A stretch of 45,091 nt of DNA from Candidatus Woesebacteria bacterium (GTDB taxonomy: Bacteria; Patescibacteriota; Microgenomatia; Woykebacterales; 2-01-FULL-43-14), in NCBI GenBank assembly GCA_020060105.1, contig JAGVAV010000039.1:1-45091 (forward strand), given 5' to 3'. The translations under genes and the position numbers were made by a program. The notes beneath the pieces were generated by a model, which saw only the letters and a list, made by a program, of their open reading frames with translations, made no database searches and was not told the origin of the DNA. This document shows positions 7,378 to 15,600 of this stretch, piece by piece. Every line of letters begins with the position of its first letter. Position 1 is the first letter of the stretch.

Positions 7378-8085
7378 ATGGTTCTTATTCCGATTAGAGA
7401 TAAACCCTCCACGAAGAGTTTCCCTCTAATAACCGTGCTGCTCGTGGCCGCAAATTTTGTGGTCTTTTTTCTCGAATTGACCTCTCCGAGCGTGGAAGAG
7501 TTTATTCTTACTTACGCCCTCGTTCCGGCGGAGGTTGACTTTAATGATGTTTATTCCTTGATCCCCTTTTTTACCTCAATGTTTCTCCACGCCGGTTGGT
7601 TTCACCTGCTAGGAAACATGTGGTTTCTTTGGATATTTGGTGACAACGTGGAAGGCAAGTTTGGAAAAATTAATTTTGTGCTGTTTTATTTGGGTATGGG
7701 TTTTTTGGCTGGTTTAACCCAATACTTAATAAATACCAATTCTTTTCTGCCGATTCTGGGAGCCTCCGGAGCTATTGCCGGGGTTTTAGGGGCTTATCTT
7801 TATTTTTTCCCTCGAGCAAAAGTCGAAAATCTTTTCCCACTACTAGGCTTGCCAATTGTCTTTGACTTACCCGCCTACGCGGTTTTGCTTTTATGGTTGT
7901 TTGTCCAATTCGTCTCAGGAACGTTTACCATTATTCAAGATGAGGTTGCCACCGGAGGGGTGGCTTATTGGGCGCATATAAGTGGTTTTTTTGGGGGGTT
8001 GTTTTTAAGTTGGTTAGGAAGATTATTAACCTCGCCGAGAGAAACAACCCTTTTACCCAAAAAAAGAAAGGCAAGAAAGTTTTAA
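7378..8085 (+). CDS. Rhomboid family intramembrane serine protease
   Basis: A 235-residue membrane protein with six or seven hydrophobic helices. The catalytic serine is S130 in the LGASGAIAGVLGAY helix and the partner histidine is H200 in AYWAHISGFFGGL. H76 and N80 in the HLLGNMWFLW loop and helix are the usual oxyanion residues. The family cleaves transmembrane segments within the bilayer. It starts 4 bases after the site-2 protease stop, has no separate promoter, and ends the operon; a short basic tail follows the last helix. Confidence 0.93.
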   Translation: MVLIPIRDKPSTKSFPLITVLLVAANFVVFFLELTSPSVEEFILTYALVPAEVDFNDVYSLIPFFTSMFLHAGWFHLLGNMWFLWIFGDNVEGKFGKINFVLFYLGMGFLAGLTQYLINTNSFLPILGASGAIAGVLGAYLYFFPRAKVENLFPLLGLPIVFDLPAYAVLLLWLFVQFVSGTFTIIQDEVATGGVAYWAHISGFFGGLFLSWLGRLLTSPRETTLLPKKRKARKF

Positions 8086-8256
8086 CTAGATTCAACCACT
8101 CATTCTTTCCCTGCTTCGTTTGTTGCCTTTTTTCGAGACCGGCCTTAGAATACCAATCGGTTGCATAAAGACATTAGGTCAACCACTAGATTTAGTAGTT
8201 GAGGGCTATCTGGATCTAGGCAAAGTTCTGAGCCCCATTAAAATGGGGATTTTTTG
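8086..8256 (+). promoter_or_regulatory. Intergenic attenuator-like region
   Basis: The gap between the rhomboid gene and the first carboxypeptidase holds a hairpin (CAACCACTA pairing TAGTAGTTG with one mismatch, 8179-8200) and a second, mutually exclusive pair: GGGCT (8203-8207) with AGCCC (8231-8235). The latter competes with the terminator at 8232-8256 for the same C-run. This is the layout of a terminator/antiterminator switch. No known riboswitch consensus was recognised. Confidence 0.4.
8232..8256 (+). terminator. Rho-independent terminator
   Basis: CCCCATT and AATGGGG form a 7-base-pair stem with a 2-base loop (or 6 pairs and a 4-base loop), followed by ATTTTTT. It ends transcription of the stress operon or attenuates read-through into the carboxypeptidase gene, whose likely start is only about 20 bases further on. 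Confidence 0.75.
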
Positions 8257-8274
8257 GGCCCATTTGGGCTGGGT

Positions 8275-9585
8275 ATGGATCAATTCAGAGGGTTAAGGTC
8301 TTTACTCGGGCGCGGTATTTTTATTTCCCCGACACTGAAAAAATTTACAGAGGCGGCTGCTCGAGAAAAATTTAAGAATATCTATCGATACCTAATTGGA
8401 GTTTGGAAGAAGGCAAAACATCATTATTTGTTCATTTGGGGATATTTTTACGCCTCGCAATTAATCCGCTCCGAAATGGATATTAATTTATTAAATCCGA
8501 AATGCCACCCTTTCCCAATCTGGTTTTCGGGTCAAGCCAAGAAGTTTCGGCGGAAAATCATTCTCTTTTCTTACTTTTGGTGGCGTCAGCTTTGGAAAAA
8601 GAGGTTGGGTCTCTTAAATTTAAGCCGACTTGCCGTCTTTGCTCTAATTATTTCTCTACCTTTATTTAACGCGACTCTAACCTCTCCTTCTGAAGAATCG
8701 GCCCCACCGCCAAAACCTTATATTAGCAGCGTTGACAAAGAAAAGTTGATCCCGCAAGTGAAGCAAGAAGTAACCGAAACGGACGCTTCTTTATCCTGGT
8801 GGTTGCCTTCGGAAAAAGTAGATTCCTCTCTTCCCCCGCCGTTAATTTCGGCCCGAAGCGCGGTGGCCATCGATGTCACGAATAAAAAAATCGTGTTTGA
8901 GAAAAACCCTCACCAGAGGCTTCCTCAAGCCAGTACGACCAAAATCACTACGGCGCTAGTTGCTCTTGACCGGATGGGTCCGGATGAAATGATCAGTGTT
9001 TCACCAGCCATTTCAAATATTCACCCCCAGTCCACGGTTATGGGATTAAGTTCTGGTGAAAAGCTAACTTTACGGGAACTTCTTTACGGGATGATGCTCC
9101 CTTCTGGAAACGACGCGGCGATGGCGGTGGCGGCAGGAGTGGGTAACGGCAGCGTCCCCCGTTTTGTGGGTTGGATGAACGATAAATTAGGCGAACTAGG
9201 CTTAACCAACAGCCGTTATACTGATCCTCACGGGATTGGCGGGCCGAGTCATTATTCGACCGCTTACGAACTCGCCGTCTTGGCGAAAAAAGCCATGGAA
9301 AACCCGGTTTTTCGAGAGATCGCCTCAACGGGCGTGAAAGAAATTCCGGCAAGTAACGATCACAAAAGTTACTACTTAGTTAACTTCTTAAAACCGCTTT
9401 TGGATTCGTACTCCGGTTTTGACGGAGTTAAACCTGGTTATACTGGAGCGGCGGGGCTTTGCTTGGTGGGATCGGCGACCCGAGATGGACGGACCGTTAT
9501 CACCGTCGTTCTAAACAGCACTGATCATCTACTTGATACCCAACTTCTTTTAGACTATTCCTTTGAATCTTTAAAGAGCTCTTGA
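8275..9585 (+). CDS. D-alanyl-D-alanine carboxypeptidase, S11 family, long N-terminus
   Basis: A penicillin-binding protein that trims peptidoglycan stem peptides. The S11 motifs are present: SxxK as S220-T-T-K223 in PQASTTKITTAL, SGN in MLPSGNDAAMA, and K-P-G in GVKPGYTGAAG in place of the usual KTG. A single hydrophobic helix at about 117-136 (LAVFALIISLPLFNA) probably anchors the domain outside the cell. The 115 residues before it are basic and aromatic and are not part of the usual family. Starts at 8275 (ATG) or an in-frame ATG at 8475 are both possible; neither has a good ribosome site, so the length is uncertain. Confidence 0.85.
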   Translation: MDQFRGLRSLLGRGIFISPTLKKFTEAAAREKFKNIYRYLIGVWKKAKHHYLFIWGYFYASQLIRSEMDINLLNPKCHPFPIWFSGQAKKFRRKIILFSYFWWRQLWKKRLGLLNLSRLAVFALIISLPLFNATLTSPSEESAPPPKPYISSVDKEKLIPQVKQEVTETDASLSWWLPSEKVDSSLPPPLISARSAVAIDVTNKKIVFEKNPHQRLPQASTTKITTALVALDRMGPDEMISVSPAISNIHPQSTVMGLSSGEKLTLRELLYGMMLPSGNDAAMAVAAGVGNGSVPRFVGWMNDKLGELGLTNSRYTDPHGIGGPSHYSTAYELAVLAKKAMENPVFREIASTGVKEIPASNDHKSYYLVNFLKPLLDSYSGFDGVKPGYTGAAGLCLVGSATRDGRTVITVVLNSTDHLLDTQLLLDYSFESLKSS

Positions 9586-9587
9586 TT

Positions 9588-12059
9588 TTAAGGTTTTTCT
9601 TGCCAAGAGTAAACAGGTTTTTTAAGAATTTCGTGTGCGTAAAGAAATAGCTCTGGCCGATAGACAAACTGTTCGGCGGGGGTATTATAGTTCTTTCTGG
9701 TTGCTCCTGAGTCTAGGTCTCGATTGAGGGAAAAACTTCCGGCGGCAAATAAACCTCGGCCAATAAATTGCTTATTTGAGGCTTGAGTGGTGAAAGTTCC
9801 TTTAGCCATATAGATTCCTTCGATGAATTCACTGTTGCTTTCAATGGTGATGTCACCGTTAACAATGAAAGCGATGGAACTATTCGAAGGGAGGGTGATA
9901 TTGCCTCTGATGGTTAAGTCTTGATCGATAAAGATGATCGCCTTAAGGTTGTTTGGAAAGGTGTGGTTATTGTTGATCGTTAAACTCGGGTTGGTGGCGC
10001 GCCAGAGACCGTCTGAATTGACGCTGTTGACATTACTAAAGTTGGTTACGGGATTTTTACCGGCTTGGTTTTGATAGTGGTCGATAAGATCACTGCTGGC
10101 GTGGTTATAGCCGCGTAAACTTTTGTCCGGACTAGCGGTGCCAGGCTCTATAGAGAGGTTTCCGTTTAAAACTAGGATTCCTTCGGGTTCTGAAGCACCA
10201 CTAGGAGGGGTCATTAACTCTCGAGGAGTAGCTAAGTAACCAACTTTTGTGACGGTCAGATTGCCTAAAACAACAAGGTCTCCCCCGCCTTTGGTTTGAA
10301 ACCAAGCGTTTTGCTTGTTCCAAAAGCCGAAATGAGCGTTTTGTGTTCCGCCAGCGGTAGTGATAGTGATGCTAAGAGTGGGGGCGGTGGTGGGGATCCA
10401 ACTTTCAGCCAGACTAGCCAGATCTGACAAGTTGTTGACCCAGACAGTGTGAGCTCGATTGATTGGGACGTTGTTAAAGCTAAAACTGCTTCTGGTTAAT
10501 CGGCAGTTTGTGGTATCAGTTAAGCAAACTTGGACATTTTCCGGCATATCCGTCTCGTCTCCTTGCCGAACACCGTCGCCGTTTTTGTCGTTCCAAACGT
10601 AACCCGTGATTGTGCCAATCCCCTGAACTCCGAAATCGACACTGTGGGTTCCGTTTGGATCAACCGTGACGGAGCGAGTAACCGGGGTGGTGTTCTGCCA
10701 GTTTGAAGGAACCTCAATTCGGACGGTGTGGGAACCGCGAGGGGCGTCAAAGGAAAAGTTATTTGGGTCATTGCTGTTAGTGGTTCCGCTTCCCCCTGGG
10801 CAGGGGCCACCTCCAGGCGGGTCAAGACAAATAGTCACACCGCTAACGTTTGGTTCTCCTCCGTCTTTAACTCCGTTGCCGTTTCTGTCGTCGAAAACGT
10901 TGCCGGTGACTGTCCCGGGAGGGGCAGTGGCGGTGACCGTGACGGAATCTAGGACTACTCCACCGGAACAACTGTCCCCCGTTCTTAACTGAAAGATATA
11001 GTTATGGTCATAGGTGATGGCGGTGGCTTCTTTATTTCCGGAAAGGCCGGTGCCAAAGGAAGTTCCGTCAAGACAAACGAGGGCGGAAGGGGTATTACTG
11101 GCACTCCAAGTAATCGTTGGGGTTTGGCCAAGAGTGCAGTAGGTATTTCCTTTGGCGATAGTGCAGGGATTTGGGCTGGCGGTGATCGTGCCGGCCGGAC
11201 CGGAAGCGCCGTAAACTCTTACCCAGGCCAGGTCTCCTCCGACGGCTGTCTTGTCCCACAACCGATAACCGTCCTGCCAGCGAGTGCTTTCGGCGTAGTA
11301 AGCAACGCCGTCATCGTAGGCATGTTGCCACGCGGCACGACTTTCTTCTGCTATCCAGTGAACGTCGTGATCCGCCCGGTGCACGGGAACAAGTAGAACG
11401 TTATGGCCTCTCAAATCTTGGGTAATGTAAAGTTCGAAGTAGATGGTTTCACCTGGCGTGACCGAAATTGGAGGGCTGAAGGTCGCTCCGGTTCTTTGTC
11501 CGAGACCGCCGCTCCAACCAAAAGAAGCGTCGGCTTTGCGCAAGAAATTCGGGTCGTTTAACTCCTCGGTGGTTTTCCAGGTTCCGCTGAGTTGATCTTG
11601 TTTTAAGCCTCGGTAAACTCTGATCTCTGCGGGCGAGCCAATCTGAGGGCTGCCTTCGCTGCCAACCCAGACGTCGTCAAAATATATGGCAGTTATCTGG
11701 TTAATACCTGGGGGAATCTTGATAGTTTGACCGGCGTAACTGTTTCCCGTGCAGCCTTCCCCGCAAGTTGAGTCCGGGGCGCCGTACCAGTGACGGCTCT
11801 CGCTCCATTTTTCACTGACGCTGCGCTGGTATTTATTATCCGTCGCGTTTGTCGGCCCGTGGACTAAAAGAGGGCGGGTAGGGTCGTCACACCAGATATG
11901 GTGATCATCTCTTGTCCACTGCCAAAAGAAACAGACCGTCCTGTAGTCGGGAATGGGAAGAGGATAGATGATCTCGTCGGCTTGGGCGGCTTTTGAGAAC
12001 AAGGGAAAGGCTAAGAAAAAAATAAAAAACAATAAAGACCGGAGCAGCAGCTTTTTCAT
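9588..12059 (-). CDS. Secreted surface protein with SdrD-like domains
   Basis: An 823-residue exported protein with a signal peptide at residues 1-27 (MKKLLLRSLLFFIFFLAFPL, then A-x-A). Residues about 45-285 look like a jelly-roll or carbohydrate-binding-like region; 290-375 is an Ig-like segment with Cys pairs; 380-478 and 482-580 are two SdrD/Cna-B-like modules with the VTGNVFDDRNGNGVKDGGEP and ITGYVWNDKNGDGVRQGDET openings, whose Asp/Asn loops usually bind calcium. Residues about 585-823 form a beta-helix-like domain that ends TPAEQFVYRPELF...YSWQEKP. The same ending closes the 2065-residue neighbour. It probably sits on the cell surface as an adhesin or structural protein. The start is 5 bases after the upstream gene's stop, so translation is coupled. 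Confidence 0.8.
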   Translation of the reverse strand: MKKLLLRSLLFFIFFLAFPLFSKAAQADEIIYPLPIPDYRTVCFFWQWTRDDHHIWCDDPTRPLLVHGPTNATDNKYQRSVSEKWSESRHWYGAPDSTCGEGCTGNSYAGQTIKIPPGINQITAIYFDDVWVGSEGSPQIGSPAEIRVYRGLKQDQLSGTWKTTEELNDPNFLRKADASFGWSGGLGQRTGATFSPPISVTPGETIYFELYITQDLRGHNVLLVPVHRADHDVHWIAEESRAAWQHAYDDGVAYYAESTRWQDGYRLWDKTAVGGDLAWVRVYGASGPAGTITASPNPCTIAKGNTYCTLGQTPTITWSASNTPSALVCLDGTSFGTGLSGNKEATAITYDHNYIFQLRTGDSCSGGVVLDSVTVTATAPPGTVTGNVFDDRNGNGVKDGGEPNVSGVTICLDPPGGGPCPGGSGTTNSNDPNNFSFDAPRGSHTVRIEVPSNWQNTTPVTRSVTVDPNGTHSVDFGVQGIGTITGYVWNDKNGDGVRQGDETDMPENVQVCLTDTTNCRLTRSSFSFNNVPINRAHTVWVNNLSDLASLAESWIPTTAPTLSITITTAGGTQNAHFGFWNKQNAWFQTKGGGDLVVLGNLTVTKVGYLATPRELMTPPSGASEPEGILVLNGNLSIEPGTASPDKSLRGYNHASSDLIDHYQNQAGKNPVTNFSNVNSVNSDGLWRATNPSLTINNNHTFPNNLKAIIFIDQDLTIRGNITLPSNSSIAFIVNGDITIESNSEFIEGIYMAKGTFTTQASNKQFIGRGLFAAGSFSLNRDLDSGATRKNYNTPAEQFVYRPELFLYAHEILKKPVYSWQEKP

Positions 12060-12064
12060 AATCG

Positions 12065-12538
12065 TTAATCTTTGACGATAACAAATTGATTGATTTGAAA
12101 TTCTTCACCTGGGGCGTAGCCCCCGCTGATTTTGACCTTGTCCCCTACCTTAAACTGATACATCCCGCTCAGATCGGCGTACGGAGGGGGGTTGAAGGAG
12201 CCCGCCTCTGGCCCTAAAGGAATTTTAAGGCTAAATTGTTCTCCTTCCCTCTCCAGGGTTAGTAGAAGGCTTTCTTTATCAAAGTTTGTCACCGTGCCGT
12301 TTATTTGCTGATATATCAGAGTGCTGTTAACATAGCCCTTTTTATAATCAAAAGGAACTTCCACTCTTTTTGTGTCGAGTTTGATTTGGTTGATTTCTTG
12401 TTTGAGCGAATTGTTATTGTTAACTAAGGCGAGTAGAAAAATAGCTAAAGTAAGAACAGCGATTATTAAAAACGAAGAAAAAGCTTTTTGATTATCCAGC
12501 GAGGTTAAGAAGGGACCTGATTTATGTCGTTCAAACAT
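12065..12538 (-). CDS. Membrane-anchored small beta-domain protein
   Basis: A 157-residue protein with one hydrophobic helix at about 20-42 (SSFLIIAVLTLAIFLLALV), a short coiled segment with Asn/Lys, and a C-terminal beta domain from about 75: I-N-G-T-V-T-N-F-D-K-E-S-L-L-L-T-L, then F-K-V-G-D-K-V-K-I-S-G-G. This resembles an OB-like or DUF5666-like fold, but I cannot name the family. AGGAGA lies 5 bases before the ATG. It overlaps no gene and precedes the 823-residue surface protein by 5 bases, so it may help assemble or anchor that protein. Confidence 0.6.
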   Translation of the reverse strand: MFERHKSGPFLTSLDNQKAFSSFLIIAVLTLAIFLLALVNNNNSLKQEINQIKLDTKRVEVPFDYKKGYVNSTLIYQQINGTVTNFDKESLLLTLEREGEQFSLKIPLGPEAGSFNPPPYADLSGMYQFKVGDKVKISGGYAPGEEFQINQFVIVKD

Positions 12539-12640
12539 TAAATCTCCTGAGAAAAAAGAAAAAAAATTAGTTCAACTTTTGTATACTGTTAATCTAGCAA
12601 TTTTAAGCTTGCTTGTCAATCCTTTACCTACCGCTTTTGG

Positions 12641-15600
12641 CTAAGGTAAGTTTTCCGTCCAGGAATAGAAAGACTTTTTAACTGAATCACTAGGGTGGAA
12701 AAGCAAATCTGGCCGGAATGAGAACTGTTCCGCCGGGGTGTTTGCGTTGTTGGTATCTAAATCTCGGTCAAGGCTAAATCCGCCTAAAGCGCTGAAAGAG
12801 CCGGCCGCTAGAAGTTGGGTCGCCGATCCGTCGTAGCCGGTGCGAAACTCTCCGTCAGTAAAGTAAAAGCCTTCAACTTTTGCCACGTCTCCATTGAGGA
12901 AAATGTTGCCGGAAGCGATAATTTCCACCGAACTTTTACTCCCAACGGGAACCTCAATGTTACTAGCAATCTTTAAATTTCCTTTGATCAGAACGGTCAC
13001 GATGGTGTCGTTTGGAACTGTCCAAGTGGTGACCGAACCGGTCTCGGGCGGAACGCGCAGGGTGACGGTTTGATCAGGTAAGGAAGTGGCGTCGTAATAG
13101 TATATCCCGGAAATGGTCGGTGGATTAGTCGGATCGAGATTCGAGGTAGTTGGAGATCCGGCGAGCTTGTAGAAGTAATCGTAATTGACGTTGGGCGGAA
13201 GAACCGAGGCGTTTTCATAAGAAGTTACCTTTATCTTGGTGGATTCATCCGCCCCTAGATCGACGGTTTGGCCGGAAACGACGCTTCGATCCGGGTCAAG
13301 GTTGAAAACCGCCGGAGTTTTAAAGGTGCGATCATACATTCGGTCAATCGGAGGTGGATAATATTGCTGGACCCAATCGGTAAAGGCCGAACCGCCAGAG
13401 TCGCCTCCAAAGCAGAAAATACTATGGGTTGAGCCAGTTATTCCTTCCGTACAGGATAAGCCGCTCATATTAACAAGAGTAGTGGCGGTCATGACTGTTC
13501 GGTTATTAGTGGCGGGGTTATATTCGAAAATTTCATTTGTCATTCCGGTTTGGGTAGTTCCACCAAAGCAGTAAATAAAGTTAGTCGAGGAATCAGCGGC
13601 GCAGGAGAGATAATGCCTGCCGCTAGTTAGGGTGGCTGAAAGATCAGTTGCGAGATTAGTCGCCGGATTATAGGCGGTTATTTTTGTTGAATGGCTGGCC
13701 GTACCATCGATACCGCCGAAGCAGTAAATAACATTGGTGGAACGGTCGGGGGCACAGGAGAGGCCCAACCTCTTGGTCGAAAAGGAGGTTTTATACGTGT
13801 AATATACGTTTGGGTCGGTACTCATCGGAACTAGAGTGTGGGGGTCGTACTCAATGATTTGGTCAAAATTAGCACCCTCACCGAAGCAGTAAATCTTCCA
13901 GTTGTCACTCGCGTCTCTGGCGTCAACGCAGGAAGCGTAGCTTTTAAATATTGAGGTTAAACTTCCGTCGTTTCTAACAGCCTCAGCACTAGTGTCATTG
14001 GCTCTCGGGTCATACTCAATGACTGACCAGCCTGTTCCTGTGCTGCTAGTTTGAACGCCCCCGAAACAGTAGATTTTGTTAATGTCGGCGCCATAGCCGG
14101 TGCAGGTAGCGGCATACTTGGCGCGAGGTAACTTGGCATTTTTAGTTTTCACCGCGAGAGTGTTTGGATTAAACTCGACGATTCCGTCATAAGCTTCCTT
14201 TGAACCGTCTTCTTTTTCTCGGTAACCGCCGAAGCAGTAGATGTTACTGCTTAAAGGATCCTTAGCGCAAGCGGAATCCCGGATATCGTAAGGCATCACC
14301 GTGTTGGGAAGGATGGGCGATCTGACATAATTTGCGTAGAGATCTCCCCCGTTGATCTGAAACCAACCCATCTCTGATCTTAGGCCAAAGTTAATTTCTT
14401 TAGTTATCGGGGTACCTCCAGCTGTGGAAACACTGCTAGTGTACGGGATAGAGGCGCCTGTTTCGGTGGGGTCGTTGACGTTGTACCAGCCGATCGATCG
14501 GTAAGCTGTGGGGAGGATATAGCTGAGTGAAACGTTGTCCGGCGGTAGGACCTTAGTGGTTACGGAGTAGGTGTTAAGGCAGTCTGTATCGCTGGCGAAA
14601 TTAGAATAGTCTCCGTTGAGAGAGAAAGTAATCACTCCATTATAGCAAGGCTCTCCAACGTCTTTAAGCCTATTTTTCACGACCGAATCTATCCAGACCT
14701 TTCCGGTGATGGTTACCGTTACGGGTACGACTTTGATGGTGAGAGTGATCTTTTGGTCAAACCAACCCTTCGGACCATACATTTGCCAGTTAAAGGAGTA
14801 ATCCTTATCGTTGGTGTCTGTTAAGGTTGGGGCGGTGATACCAAAGTTAAAACTATAAGTTTGGTTTGGGAGAACGCTTCCATCAACATATTCGACAATC
14901 TCGTTTTGGGCGCCCTCGGTGTTACTGTAGCCTTCCAAGCAATAAATTTTGTCCGCCGAGGGAAGATTGACACACTTGGCAAATATTTCACTAGTTGGTA
15001 AGATGGCGGTTTTCGAAAATACCAGATCTTGTTTTGGGTCGTACTCGAAGACTTGGTTAACGTTGTTTGTTCCGTCGTATCCCCCGAAACAGTAAATAGT
15101 GTGCTTGGCCGAGTTTTCCGCGCAGGCGAGATTTGACAAACTTGCGGGAAGCGTAGCGGTTTTGGGATTAACGGTGTTGCCAGCAGGATCGTATTCGAAG
15201 ATTTGATTGGTAAAGTTCCAGGAAGGGTCGTGGCCCCCAAAACAATAAATTTTATTTGTGGAGGAATCGTTAGCGCAACCTGATTCATAGATCCCGGCGG
15301 GAGTGACGGCGCCTGTAGGAGCGATATTGTGTGTGCTTGGATCAAACACGAGAACTTCGTTATAAACCGAGCCATTAAAACCTTGAAAGCAATAAATTTT
15401 ATCGTTTGCACTTTCAATGCAGTTTGAAAATATTTCTCCCCGAGGAAGGGTGCCAACGTTTGCAAGATTATTGTTTGAAGGGTCAAATTCTATGATTTGG
15501 TTTAGAAAAGCATATGAAGAATTATTACCACCGAAGCAATAAATTTTGTTCGTTAAAGAACTTTCTGAACAAACCAAAGCAGTCTGTGGTTCGGTTAGTG

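Noticed and set aside
11004-11396. A 130-codon plus-strand open frame
   Set aside because: It is antisense to the SdrD-type surface gene in a relatively GC-rich part and lacks a ribosome site or recognisable domain.
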